Assembly: GCA_003952965.2 (NCBI GenBank)
Contig: CM025855.1
Span: forward strand, 14,141,833 to 14,205,832
Reading direction: 5' to 3'
DNA from: Morella rubra
Lineage: Eukaryota; Streptophyta; Magnoliopsida; Fagales; Myricaceae
DNA length: 64,000 nt
Shown here: positions 26,201-39,100 of the stretch, piece after piece
Numbering within the stretch: position 1 is the stretch's first letter
Layout: every line of letters starts with the position of its first letter
The notes under the pieces: generated by a model
What the model saw: only the letters and a program-made list of their open reading frames with translations
The model's database searches: none
Told to the model about the DNA's origin: nothing
Program-made: the position numbers and the translations under genes

Positions 26201-29200
26201 ACTCACCTGCACGGTCTAGCTCAAGCTGCTTCCAGATACCAGAAAGTTCTTGAAGAAAACCGCAAGTTATACAACCAAGTGCAGGACCTGAAAGGTTTCA
26301 TGTTATGACTTCAATCAGTCGAATTATTACCTTTAGGTTTCTCAGCAACATCTAAAGGTCGTGGAATTGTCTTTGCTAGGAAATATTAGAGTATACTGCC
26401 GAGTGAGGCCTTTCCTGCCTGGGCAACCAAACCGTGCGAGTACTGTGGATCACATAGAGGAGGGAAATATTACTATTATTGCCCCTTCAAAATATAGCAA
26501 AGAGGGACGGAAATCATTTACTTTCAACAAAGTATTTGGTCCTTCCGCAACCCAGGGTTAGATTCTTTTTCCCACTTTTCTGCGTTTTAATTTTCCTTCT
26601 GTTCAAATTTTGTTATGCACCAACGCTTTCCCTTCCTTACAGGGGAAGTATTTTCTGACACCCGGCCTTTGATTCGGTCTGTTCTTGATGGTTTCAATGT
26701 CTGTATATTTGCTTATGGCCAAACAGGATCTGGGAAAACTCATACCATGGTAAAAAATTCAGATGATGGCAATTAGATTCTTGATTTGTTGCACTATTAG
26801 GCTTACAACTACTTGTTGGCAATAAACCTTGCCTCATTTGTATTAGTTTTATTGATTCATTTTTACCATTAACCAATCCAGAGTGGACCTCCAGAACTTA
26901 CGGAGGAAGGCCTAGGGGTAAATTACAGGGCCTTGGGTGACCTATTTCTTCTCTCAGAACAGAGGAAAGACACCGTTTGCTATGATATTTCTGTTCAGAT
27001 GCTCGAGATTTACAATGAGCAAGTAAGGGATCTCCTCGTGACTGATGGTCTTAACAAACGATATCCTTCATGACACTAGTCTATTTCTTTTTAGTAGTGT
27101 TACCATCTGCAACACACCTTGTGCTCCTATCTGTGTTCTTAACTCCCAAGTACATTAGAAATCCGTAATAGCTCTCAAAACGGGATCAATGTGCCTGACG
27201 CAAACCTTGTACCGGTTTCATCAACATCTGATGTTATAACTTTGATGAACCTTGGGCAAAAGAATCGTGCAGTGGGAGCTACAGCCATGAATGATCGGAG
27301 TAGCCGTTCTCATAGGTATGGCTAATTTTGTTTTGTAAGTGTAGAATAGAGAAATTTTTAGTTTCTGGATTTTCCTTTTAATTTTGATTCCCGTGTGAAT
27401 GTCCTATTGCATGCATAATGATACTTCTGTGTTGTATCTGTTTCCAGCTGCCTCACAGTTCATGTTCAAGGAAAAGACCTGACGTCTGGATCTATTCTTC
27501 GTGGCTGTATGCATTTGGTTGACCTGGCAGGGAGTGAAAGGGTTGAGAAATCTGAGGCGACAGGAGATAGACTAAAAGAGGCACAACATATTAACAGATC
27601 TCTTTCTGCCTTAGGAGATGTGATTTTCTCTCTTGCGCAAAAGAATTCCCATGTTCCTTACAGGAACAGCAAACTCACTCAACTGCTTCAAGATTCACTT
27701 GGTAAGATTCTCTCTGTCCACTATCCTAGGAAGATATTCTCTTCATTTTTTCCAGCTGAAGCGTCTCATTTTTCAAGGCATTGGTCCTTGTGTCAAACAG
27801 GGGGGCAAGCGAAGACATTAATGTTTGTCCACATAAGTCCAGAGCCTGAAGGCGTTGGAGAAACAATTAGTACTCTCAAATTTGCCGAAAGGGTTTCCAC
27901 CATTGAGCTTGGTGCTGCTCGGGTGAACAAAGATAGTGCTGATGTGAAAGAGCTTAAGGAACAGGTTTTTGCTCCTCTTATGCCGTTTATTCACGATAGT
28001 TTGAGAAGTGCCTTAATTTTTTGTTCCCAGAAAATGTTAGCTTCAGTTTTCCCTTCAAATGACTTTTCTTGGGCTGTCTATGAATTTTATCTTTATCATC
28101 TGTATCCGCATTATATGTCTTTTATGTTTTAGGGGTTTTGTAAATAAAGGTAGGTGTCTTGTTTACTGTCTCCTCTTAGATTGCTGGCCTCAAAGCAGCC
28201 TTAGCAAGAAAGGAGGGGGAAACAGAGAGTCTTCGACACGCTCCATCCAGCAGTCCAGAACCATTAAAAATCAAGTCCTGTGGATCTTCCCCTTCTCATC
28301 CTAGGTGGAAAAGTATTGGAGATCTGTCTGTGGCTCGTAGGCAACCAATGGAGGATTTTGGTAACTTAGAGGTAGGGACCGAGAATCATAACTGGTAGGG
28401 CCATGGTTTCATGTTAGCTCAAGTATTAAAAAAAAATCAGACAAACCCATTGTGCTTTATTTTCTTTTTGTTGAAGAATTCTGTCTCAACCATCTACCAC
28501 ATATCCTGTATTTTATAAGTCATTATAAAAAAGAAATAGAATTAGACGCCGTCCGAAGAAGTTATTTTAGAATGTTTTCATCACCAAAAGATGATAATTA
28601 AAATTTAAACAGTATTATTTGTCACAGAAGCCAAAAAGACGTAGAGCTTAAATTGACTTAGCTTTACAACAATTGCTTTCCCATGGTGCGGTGCCTAATT
28701 ACAATGACTTACCTCTGCTTTTACCAGCTCTGTTAAACTTAGTTTACGGTTTTACATTGCCTTGCAGGTTCGGAAAAACTCTTCACTGATGCCAAAAAGA
28801 CGTAGCTTGGATCTTCAAGATATCTTGATGAATCCACCTTCTTGGCTACCTATTGGCAGCAGCCCCGAGCTGAGCGGCAAGGAGGATGACAAGAATTCAG
28901 TTTATGGAGATTGGGTTGATAAGATCATGGTCAACAAGCTTGAAAATGCTAGTAGAGATGAAAATTCAGCGGCACATTTGGAAGTAGACAACAGACAGCT
29001 GCCTCATGAGATGTTTGGCCAGAGTCATAACGGTCGGTATGAAATGGCGACGGATGACTCTGATGAGCTTGAGGCTGCAACAAGTGATTCCTCAGAGCCC
29101 GACGTGCTTTCGCAACTAACTCTTCCTAAAGTTACCAACATTCCCAATGGTGTGGGATCAAAAACAAAGAAAACAAACCCCAGGAAAGCAAAAAGCTCAG

Positions 29201-30732
29201 AATCAAGGTACTTTTCTTCTTGCTCATATTTTTCTGTGCTTTTAACAAGTTTTTGGCATGTGGAAACTAGGTGTAACAATAATAGAAAACTTCTAGTTTC
29301 AGTCTGGACATGATTGTTTAAGAAAACTGGACTGAAACTTTAATAATACACATGCCTAACATTTAATGTTAAGTTTGAGACCAATGTCTTCTAACCTATC
29401 ACTAACCTCATATTTATATCTAGTTAGGGGCCCTCAATAAGGATTTCAGTTTCATTATTCCTCGCATCAAATAATACCATTTTCTTCTAGGTAAAACTCC
29501 ATAACTAATATCCTTGTAGCAGTAAACCTCTAATCACCCTATATTCAAAAATATTTTATGTTCCTCTGCTTGAGCTCTCTTCTTCTTCCTCTACCAACAC
29601 TTGAACCTCAGACCCGTAGGGGAATTCACAGCCCACATACCACCCAGGTTCAGAGGACGTTAGTTCTTCCACCTGACCTACGCAACACATAAATCACCAC
29701 ATGGGTTATACATTGTATTGTATAAACATTTGTAAGCACCCAAACAGTAACTCGTATCAACGTGGACACAAGTAGTGGCTTTATTCAGAAATATTATGTC
29801 CTTGGACTAGTATAATACAAGTCCAAACACATATAGCAAATTTTTAGAAGGCATAATTGCATGCAAAGTTCCTGTAGTACTGAAAAGTTGCAAATAAACA
29901 CCTGAAGTAAGAAAAATTACAAATAGTTCCATGAGGTTGATATTATGTTAAAAACAGGCCACCCCCGTATATACTCTCATCTCAAAAACTAACATTGGCT
30001 TAATTGTAACTTGAATGCATGGAGGGGCTTGTTTTTAACGGAATATTGACCTCATAGAGCTATTTATCAATTTTTCTTACGTCAGGACTTATTTGTAACT
30101 TTTCAATACCATGGGAACTTTGAGTGCTATTACATTCTTTAAAATGATGATACTGAACAATATAGCATGAAGGAGAGACTTTAATGCAGGTAGTTAAATT
30201 TTAAAATACAGGAAGTCTGGTTGATAAACATGTCATCATGATTTTTATTTTGAAAATAATATTATAATCAATCTATAAGATTTGAATGATATTATCATGA
30301 TATCAAAAATGTAAATTTAGTATAAAATATTATAAAAATCTCAAAGATTCAAATTTAAATATAAGAATATTCAGTTTTATGATATTAACTCTAATATCTT
30401 CAAGTATACGGGAGCTGAAAAACCACACGGGAAAAAATTGGTGTTGTGTTATTAAATATTTCCAAGGTATTTTAGAATCATTCTTTCTTTTTCACTCAAT
30501 ATGATTTGTTTTTGTTTTTGTTTATGGCATTAGAGCCATTTGATGTTATTTTAATATAATTTTTTCAAACAATTTGTTTCGAACCAGGGGTTCAATTCCA
30601 TCACTGATTCCTTCGTCATCACGGATCAAACCACCCAATGGGGTTAGTCAGCCTTCGCACAAGCCTGGAAGGCAGGCTTCTTCTCTAGCTGATGGAAAAC
30701 GGAAGAGTGGGAATGCAAAGCGAGATTATTAG
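23208..30732 (+). CDS. Kinesin-14 with calponin-homology domain (KCH/KIN-14 type)
   Basis: Minus-end-directed microtubule motor that can also bind actin through its CH domain (family knowledge). Nineteen exons: 23208-23325, 23805-23971, 24099-24242, 24554-24814, 24905-24976, 25327-25395, 25593-25670, 25797-25926, 26038-26119, 26199-26294, 26380-26556, 26643-26749, 26882-27060, 27154-27315, 27448-27701, 27801-27964, 28180-28371, 28768-29207, 30588-30732. The start [19 protein letters not shown] matches this group. CH domain about residues 40-165; coiled coil/neck about 340-406 ending [15 protein letters not shown]. Motor from 407, with P-loop GQTGSGKT (~492), switch I NDRSSRSH (~607) and switch II DLAGSER (~640). 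The Ser-rich basic tail ends GNAKRDY. Exon sum is 3037 nt; exon 8 needs two extra bases to stay in frame, giving about 1012 residues. One intron is AT-AC. Closest remembered group: Arabidopsis At2g47500-like KIN-14. Confidence 0.93.
25797..25926 (+). other. Kinesin exon 8 with two apparent 1-nt losses
   Basis: Flanking exons meet it in phase 0 on both sides, but the exon is 130 nt (43 codons + 1). It opens in frame as MEENLPRKV. At 25821-25829 (GTAAAGAGG) the family-like reading moves to another frame ([20 protein letters not shown]). At 25891-25898 (GCAAAGTT) it moves again to [10 protein letters not shown]. Each break lies at an AAA run, where one additional A would restore the reading. Either homopolymer base-calling errors or real inactivating deletions. 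Confidence 0.75.
27061..27153 (+). other. U12-type AT-AC intron in the kinesin motor domain
   Basis: The 93-nt intron starts ATATCCTTC (the U12 donor consensus is ATATCCTTT) and ends CAAGTAC|. A branch-point-like GTTCTTAAC lies about 11 nt before the acceptor. Splicing here joins AAA CG|A TTA GAA, restoring NKRLEIRN, the conserved motor sequence. No GT-AG alternative keeps this frame. Confidence 0.85.
29850..30137. mobile_element. MITE inside the last kinesin intron
   Basis: The left end reads GCATAATTGCATGCAAAGTT. The right end, reverse-complemented, reads AATGTAATAGCACTCAAAGTT. Both continue inward with matching words (GAAAAGTTGCAAATAA / GAAAAGTTACAAATAA; GTAAGAAAAATT in both). This gives terminal inverted repeats of over 80 nt in a ~290-bp element with no coding capacity. 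Confidence 0.75.
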
Positions 30733-33700
30733 TGTTAAGGGGTATTACTGAAGTTGCTTTGGGATCCTTCTCTTCTTAGTTTTCCTTTTACTGTATTTTA
30801 TTATAATATAGCTGTATAGAGAGAGAGAGAAAGTGAGAGAAATATATATATATATATTTTTTTACTTCTTGAAATCGCGCGCAATAGATCCAGTTGCCTG
30901 AGGTTTCTCTGGTGATCACAAGATGATGTATGGCTCCCCCCACCGCACCTTGCCGCTTGTAAGTGTTTATATCGAGAATGATCATCCCCTTTGTTTTTGG
31001 TATGTTTCAAAGAAAAAAGAAAGAAAGAAAAGAAAAATATGCAGTGCCTTATCTACCCCATTTGTGTGTTTTCTGTTGCTTGTCTGCTTTCAAGTGTCAA
31101 TGTTGTCAGGACTCTGCACAGAGACTAAACAAACGACGCAAGAACGGTGTGGCCCTTCGAATTTGCAGTCTGATATGCTCTAACTGAGCTCTGTCTCTCG
31201 CTCACCAAGCGCTCACATTTTGGTAAAGAGCTGGAACGCACTAGGCACCAAAGCCAAAGTTGTAAAGCCATACACTTTTCTTTCTCTCTCTCTCGTGTTA
31301 CTATAGCCGTAACATTGACGATTACGGATATTCATGTCGATTGTTAAAATTTTGAATTGTTAGAATGAGCGAGAAAGTGAAAAGATAAAAATTGATTTGA
31401 ATGAATTTTTTTATTTATTTGAAATATTTATTAATAAAAATGATAGAAAATTTTGAAGAATTATTTTATTAAATTTAAAATTTTGACTCTCAAATATATT
31501 CTTAGAAAGTTTTGTCTTTAAAACTTTCAACAAGAATGTTGTGACTAACAAGCCAACAATCTTACCCATGACCTCACAACAATATGAACATATTCACGGT
31601 TAACTTAAATAAATTCTCATCCATTTTAAATATCATCAAGATCAATTACGTTAACAACTCAATAAAAGCATCTCTCTCACCCCATTAACTCAAATATTCT
31701 ATATAAAATATCCATACATTTAGGAGACAAGACCGGAAACATCTACAATTAAATACCGAAAAAGATAGATGTCTCGAATACTACTAATCTTCAAAAAGAT
31801 AAAGACAACAAGAACGGAGATTTAAACACTTCTACCTTACTACAACACAGAGTTTATTTTATAGCCAGCCACAGAACGACAAACTCAGATCAAAGATAGT
31901 CAAGCCGGCGGAAGATGAACAATCAACAGGATATGAAAAGGGACCTCGGACCTGATGCTAGGACCGTTTGAGAAGCGGAAGCAAGAGAACACGGAATCAT
32001 GGCAGCGAAATGGGCAACTCAGCGCTCGTACAGTTCTGGACTACTTGAATTACTTAATGAACACGGAAACACATCAAAAGAACCTAAATCACCGATACAT
32101 CTACCATCAGAAAAGGAGCGACAAGGATCAACATAACCATGACGACTACTTACCCCCGACTGTTTTCTATATAACACCAAGGTTTCTTACGGATACCTGT
32201 CAGTCAATAATTACATGCAAAACTCTAGATACAGAACTCAATCAATCGCCGGATTCTTTAACTACTAACTGACCTAGAAAAAAAAGATAGCAACGAACGA
32301 GAGTTATAATAATAAATATTAAAACAGAAGCAAAATCATCACTAATAATCCCTCTCAAAACCTGCTAGCCAAACTCTTGCACTCCTGGTAATATCAAAAT
32401 ATCATAGTTGAAAAATAACGAAAAATAGATAAAACGGGAGCGCGTAATCAATCAAACCTCAAGGATTATGGTCCATGTCTTAATTAAATCAATCATATTA
32501 AATCATAATCAAACTCAAGATCACCAAATCGGTACTATTTTTATCTACGAACTATCTGTACAAATTAAATATTGAATTAGAACATTTTATCTAAATTTTT
32601 TTTTAAAATTAATAGTGCTAAAAGTAGAAAACTTTTTTCACAAAAATTAGCTATAAAAAAGTGAAAATAGTATTATATTGAATGAAAACAGTGACCCAAA
32701 TAGGAATTTAAAAAAAATTTTTACTGGAACCGCTATAATTGTAATAAATAAACAAAGAATAATTCTTTTTATTTTGAAAAACTTTATTACTTATTTTTAT
32801 TTTTTTAATTAAAATTTTGAATTATTTATGTTTAGAAAGACAGAATTTTGACCGCTAAAAAATAGTTAGAACCAAAAAATGACATTACTATCATCCCAGT
32901 ACAAAATGTAATTTCTTGTAAATCATAAATCAAAAAACTCAATGCATCCTTAAATTAACTAAAAAACTCAATGAATCCTTAATCAATATCATATAATAAA
33001 ATAAGTTAGGACGACATTTTCATAGTCAAAATCTTGACATGCACTGATCATAGGAGAGAGATGACACGAACAAATCTCCAAATATTGGTGTTTTCCGCTT
33101 GTGGTTATAATTACATTACCTAAGGTTTAGTTTCGCCACCTAACTTCCTCTTTTAGTCTCTTTGTGAAGATAATTTATTTCACCTTACTTCTTTGTGAAC
33201 CTAATAGACTGTAAACGTATCTATCGATTCAAATTTGTCCCTCAATATGAAAAAGCGAAAAAATCGCATTAACAGGAATCAACGATTCTCGTTGGTCACT
33301 TGTGGAAGCTATATACATCACATCTTTCAAATACGAGAGTCATTTTGAGTTTGAATTCTAACTTTTTATCACTTAAATAATATAATACACCGATTTTCAT
33401 AAAAATCATTCGGGTTTTAACACTCAAAAATTTTATTAATCTTAAGTCATTATATATTCGTTATTCATATAGGTTCCCTAAGATTATTTAAAACTAAAAT
33501 ATCTCTAACCATTAAGATATTTGACTCTATTATTCTAAAAGAAAGGAACTATGGTCAGCCTCTCGATTACACCACTTAACATATAAACAAACAAGCCAAA
33601 AGCCACACCGATTTACAAACAAAAATTCAAGTCAGTGCTCACTTTGAACTGCCTCCCACCTATCCATAAGCTATTATGCCATTGCGTACAACTTATTTTG

Positions 33701-34001
33701 ACTCATGAAAACTCACTGAATCCACCAAGACATAACAAACTATAGTTTATATTCCAACCCCTGCCCCACTTAATTAGGTAAGGTGGAGCCGAAGGTTTCG
33801 CCTATGCGGGGCAGCTACAGTTGAAGAATTTCTATGAAATTGACCCTATCATCTTTATACAATGGGAATCTGAACCAACGGACACATTTTCATTACTCCT
33901 TATAGAGAGCCCAAATTAATGAAGACCTGAAATACTTATAGTTTGCAACCTAACCAGGAACCTATTATGAGAATGATAATAAAATGTTAATAATTGACTT
34001 A
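30733..34001. other. Kinesin 3' flank, then AT-rich intergenic DNA
   Basis: About 30733-31190 is the likely 3' UTR and flank, with a GA/TA microsatellite at 30819-30858. 31300-34000 is AT-rich. The 105-residue frame at 31955-32272 lies in a less AT-rich patch (31860-32280) but matches no family I recognise. Confidence 0.5.
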
Positions 34002-34125
34002 AAATTTTTTAGTTTTAAAAACCTAAGGACCTTTTATGGAAATGATATGAAACTCAAGGACTGAAATTTTTTAGTTTTAAAAACCTAAGGACCTTTTATG
34101 GAAATGATATGAAACTCAAGGACTC
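34002..34125 (+). repeat. 62-bp tandem repeat, two copies
   Basis: The unit containing TTTTAAAAACCTAAGGACC and GAAATGATATGAAACTCAAG is present at 34002-34063 and again at 34064-34125, virtually identical. Confidence 0.9.
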
Positions 34126-34397
34126 AATTTTTTTTGTTTTTTTATAAATTTTTAAATCGATAAAGGAACCTCATTACTAGAAACAAAATGAATAATTATG
34201 AAAACTCAAACAAGACATCAACAATTATAATAATAGTTTTTAAAATCTAAGGACCTATTAAAAATTGGATTACAAGGAAATCTACCTAAATTATTTGGAG
34301 ATTATATTATATATCTATTAAAACCGCAGTGCAAACTCATTAAAAAATATGACCGAATGGGTGTAAAACATTAAGGACAAACACATGATCTTTTCTC

Positions 34398-34422
34398 CCC
34401 CCCCCCCCCACCCCCCCCCACC
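34398..34422 (+). repeat. Poly-C tract
   Basis: Runs of C broken by single A residues, followed by an A-run. It is a likely polymerase-slippage and assembly trouble spot, about 770 nt before the N gap. Confidence 0.9.
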
Positions 34423-35186
34423 AAAAAAAGGTCTTTCCGTGGAAAGTTGACAGTATTTTTTGCTAATATGGCGGTGCGGTTTGGCCGTTAACGGAATGAA
34501 GGGCCCTTTGACGATTGTTGAAGTACAAACTTAAGGATCATAAGTTTTAGAATATTGAAAAATTAAGGACCATTTTTGTTACGGTTATCAATATCCCTTC
34601 TTGTAGGAGAACGCTCAGTGATCTCTCATTACCTAAAGCTCAAAAGGCTCAGATGGGGTTTTTAACTTTTAATATTAAAGGCAGGAGTTCTCTAAGTACG
34701 ATTGATAGAAAAGAAGAAAACTTGAGGAGAAGAAAAATAGTTACTTTTCTCATATACACGCCTAGATATACCCCACTTCAAAGATCTTCTGAATTCTGCT
34801 TTTTCTCTGGCATCCTGGATCGAGCTGAAATTTGGAAGAGAATTTTATGGAACATGGGGTTAATTATAATCTGAACGGTGGAGATCAGATTACGAAGCTC
34901 AGGAACTGGGAGGTTCCTCGTGCTCCGTGAAATCGTACACTACGCGTTTTTGGGGTCTATCTTCCCTCTGCCTTCTCGTGGTGGCTTTGCCAGTCGTTGC
35001 TGTCATCCTACGCGTCTCCCTGTTGTCTCTTCTCGTTGTGCCTTCCGCGCCGCCATTCTGTCCTGCTCCTTCCGTTGCTCGTCGCGCTTTGCCTGGATTC
35101 GGTCCCCTGCTTTTTTCTTCCTCCCCCTCCGCCCCGTTTCTGTCCCCCTTCCTTTTGTTGTTTTTGTTTTGCTGTGCTTGCTTTCT
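34423..35186. other. Left flank of the assembly gap, pyrimidine-rich
   Basis: Probable repeat DNA. From about 34960 to 35186 the sequence becomes strongly C/T-rich (CTTCCTCCCCCTCCGCCCCG type), then reaches the N run. It may belong to a LINE or LTR element whose remainder is in the gap. Long frames reported across it exist only because N is read as unknown residues. Confidence 0.4.
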
Positions 35187-36186
35187 NNNNNNNNNNNNNN
35201 NNNNNNNNNNNNNNNNNNNNNNNNNNNNNNNNNNNNNNNNNNNNNNNNNNNNNNNNNNNNNNNNNNNNNNNNNNNNNNNNNNNNNNNNNNNNNNNNNNNN
35301 NNNNNNNNNNNNNNNNNNNNNNNNNNNNNNNNNNNNNNNNNNNNNNNNNNNNNNNNNNNNNNNNNNNNNNNNNNNNNNNNNNNNNNNNNNNNNNNNNNNN
35401 NNNNNNNNNNNNNNNNNNNNNNNNNNNNNNNNNNNNNNNNNNNNNNNNNNNNNNNNNNNNNNNNNNNNNNNNNNNNNNNNNNNNNNNNNNNNNNNNNNNN
35501 NNNNNNNNNNNNNNNNNNNNNNNNNNNNNNNNNNNNNNNNNNNNNNNNNNNNNNNNNNNNNNNNNNNNNNNNNNNNNNNNNNNNNNNNNNNNNNNNNNNN
35601 NNNNNNNNNNNNNNNNNNNNNNNNNNNNNNNNNNNNNNNNNNNNNNNNNNNNNNNNNNNNNNNNNNNNNNNNNNNNNNNNNNNNNNNNNNNNNNNNNNNN
35701 NNNNNNNNNNNNNNNNNNNNNNNNNNNNNNNNNNNNNNNNNNNNNNNNNNNNNNNNNNNNNNNNNNNNNNNNNNNNNNNNNNNNNNNNNNNNNNNNNNNN
35801 NNNNNNNNNNNNNNNNNNNNNNNNNNNNNNNNNNNNNNNNNNNNNNNNNNNNNNNNNNNNNNNNNNNNNNNNNNNNNNNNNNNNNNNNNNNNNNNNNNNN
35901 NNNNNNNNNNNNNNNNNNNNNNNNNNNNNNNNNNNNNNNNNNNNNNNNNNNNNNNNNNNNNNNNNNNNNNNNNNNNNNNNNNNNNNNNNNNNNNNNNNNN
36001 NNNNNNNNNNNNNNNNNNNNNNNNNNNNNNNNNNNNNNNNNNNNNNNNNNNNNNNNNNNNNNNNNNNNNNNNNNNNNNNNNNNNNNNNNNNNNNNNNNNN
36101 NNNNNNNNNNNNNNNNNNNNNNNNNNNNNNNNNNNNNNNNNNNNNNNNNNNNNNNNNNNNNNNNNNNNNNNNNNNNNNNNNNNNNN
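35187..36186. other. Assembly gap of exactly 1000 N
   Basis: The exact 1000-base size suggests a placeholder of unknown true length. The gap interrupts the 3' part of a LINE on the minus strand. Confidence 0.99.
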
Positions 36187-39100
36187 GCGGAAGGAATAGC
36201 CGTACTTAACGAAACACAACGTTTTAGGTTTTTTTTTGGATGTTAAAATCGACTTGTCTGATGCCCATTTGGGGTGAAATAATTGAAGGGGTTGCCATTT
36301 AAAAGGATTGAGAAGGAAGGGGTGACACACATTGCTTGATTCATTGAATCCAAACACTAGAGAAGCTGAAGCATCGCAATATTTTAAAAAGAAAATCTCA
36401 CTCAATTCTTTCATAAGCCTCTTCCATGTCCACTTTAAGAGTTATCACACCCCTCTCTCTTCTTTGTGTTTGAAATGGTGAATAAGCTCGTGAGCAAGGA
36501 TTGAATTTTCTTGGATAAGTCTATTAGGGACAAAGCCAGTTTCCATAGGAGATATAAGTTTTGGAAGGAAAATTTTAAGGCAGCTAGCAAGGATCTTGGA
36601 GATAATCTTATACAAAATGTTGCTTAAGCTTATGGGCTGAAAATGGGATACCAAAGTGAGGTTTTTTGTTTTCGGGATAAGCACCAAATTTTTGTGCTTT
36701 AAAGCTCTCAAGAAGTATCTAGATGTAAAGAATCTCTTCACTACCTCCACCATGTCAGTTTTAACAATGCTCCAATAGGTCTTATAAAAAAGAGTTGTGG
36801 TCCCATCAGGCCCTGGGGCTTTGATAGCCCCAACAGACCTCAATGTGATTCAAACTTCTTGTTCATCAGAAATCTTGCAGAGAATTTCATTGTCCATATC
36901 AAAAATTAAAGTTTTTATCAAGTTATCCAAATCATTATCTATCAAAAGACAAGATGAAGAGAAAAGAGTTTGAAAGGAGAAGCAAATGTGATTACTAATT
37001 TCTTCCCTGCAATTAAGCCAATATCCATAATCATTCTTCAGCCTTTCAAGGCAATTGCAACATTTTCGAATAGTGATTGATAGATGGAAGTACTTAGTAC
37101 TGAGGTATGATGTAGTGAGCCACCTACCTCTGAATTTGCTTGTCCATAGGATTTCTTCCCTCTTAAGGGTCTCTTGAATATCTCCAAATGATTTCCTATT
37201 CCACTGTTTCAGCCTCCTTTTTAATACCTTGATGTTTTGGCAAATTTGGAAACCTAGGGAACCGGAGAATTCTACTTCCCAAGCCTGTTGAACTACATCT
37301 TTGAAAGAAGGTTCTCTGATACAAAAAGTTTCGAAACGGAAGGGTTGAGGTCTGTTGAAGTTTTCACTGAAAGTATCTAAAATAATCGGAGCATGGTCTG
37401 ATGATGTTCTTGCACAATGCTAAATCATGGCTCTCTAGAAGAGCAGCCGCCATTGATCATTTGCAACTCCTCTATCTAACAGTTCTCTAGTTAGTGCTTG
37501 ACCTTGTTGCTTATTACACAAAGTTAATCTAGGCCCTGAAAAGCTTAAGTCCACAAGCCCTTGGGTCAGCATAAAATGTCTAAAACCCGTAGAAGAGGAA
37601 GTCTTAACCGAGTTCCCTCCTTATTTTTCCACTGAGAATATATAGAGTTGAAATCGCCTACACATGCCCAAGCATCTCCAAAAGCCATGGCTATATCATG
37701 AAGCTTGTTCCAGAAAGGAGTTTTATCTTGCCATCTAGTTGGTCCATAGTCCTGAAAGTTTGTCTGCGGAAAATTAACTTACCAATTATCTTTTAAATCT
37801 CGAGAATTCTTCGATAATCTTCAGGTTCTTGTTGAACTCACAATCCCGAGATTCCACAATAGCAGCCAAGCGTTCTGCCTCCTTCCTCTCCACGCTCACA
37901 ACTATCTTAGGGTTTTCTCTGAGTCCTGATGGCCAACTCTCAAACTAACAATTAGTCAAATTAAGGCAACTATCTCATAGCCTTATATATGAAAACCCTA
38001 GCTGTGATATGCATGGGATCGTTAGGGATCTCAGATCTCAGCCGTAGGATCACATGGAAAAACTTTTTTTCATTAACTCCCTTATATTCTTTTATTCCGA
38101 ATTTTGGCTTCTACTAATTGTAATCATGTCCATCAACATATTACAATTCACCCCGAGAATTTGAGATTGATTTGTGAAATCCCTTTTGCTAACAATAATT
38201 TTATTTATCCTTCCACCATGCTATATTCCACATTAGCCAATAGGATTAGAATAATATCACCGATTAAATCCCTAGTGCATATAATTCTTAATTCCAATCT
38301 TTAACTCATTGAACTCCCAAATTGTTTTCCAAAAAAATTTATTAATTACACTGGCCAGTGATTTTCTAGAGTTCAACCCTATACAGATTTAATGAATATA
38401 CTATCTCGTTAAGAGACTGGTGGATTCTTATTGAGCATTTATACAAAACTATTTACTATATACAAGACCCAACTTTGTCTGGAATATTTGACCTATAAAG
38501 ATCATCACCAAATGACTCGGTCAGAGCACAAGTATACAACAAATAATTCCATATAAACCTCTCAGGTCTAAGGATACTATAAGTCGATTGTGCTGAATAT
38601 CATTCTCACCATCGTGATCACTTCTAAAGATATTCATATTTGATCTCGTTCAATGCATGTACTCTTACAGTGCATCCACTCGTTTGCTTAAGGTCACCAC
38701 CTCAATGACAAGTCCATCATCCTATTTAATAGAGGCACAACGAGTGTAGACCTATATACATAAACATGTACCTTGGTCTAAACAAACGTCAAGTAAACAA
38801 GGAACCAAAAGTCATACTCTCCACCTTTGATTCATTAATCATTAGCATGACTTCTCTACAATGTCACTTAACAATAAAACTGTGTGACATCTTATGCCAC
38901 AACATAATACCCATAAATAAATAAACACATGTGATAAAAAAAATAAATAATTATTTTATAATCATCCTTAAATAAAACTAGTTTTTAGGGCATACTTCTT
39001 ACAAGACCAACGTCAACATCCAAGGAATGTGACTAGGGTCCAAAAACGTTAAAAGGTTTAGCGTTTGAGAATTCAAAGCCTTTACTCCAAAATCTAATCC

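Noticed and set aside
34398..34422. Poly-C tract as a functional G-quadruplex element
   Set aside because: Possible in principle on the minus strand, but it lies in repeat DNA with no gene nearby; nothing supports a regulatory role.
34878..36414. Four 400-470-residue open frames across 34878-36414 on both strands
   Set aside because: They are open only because the 1000-N gap is read as unknown residues; the real flanking sequence is low-complexity or repeat.
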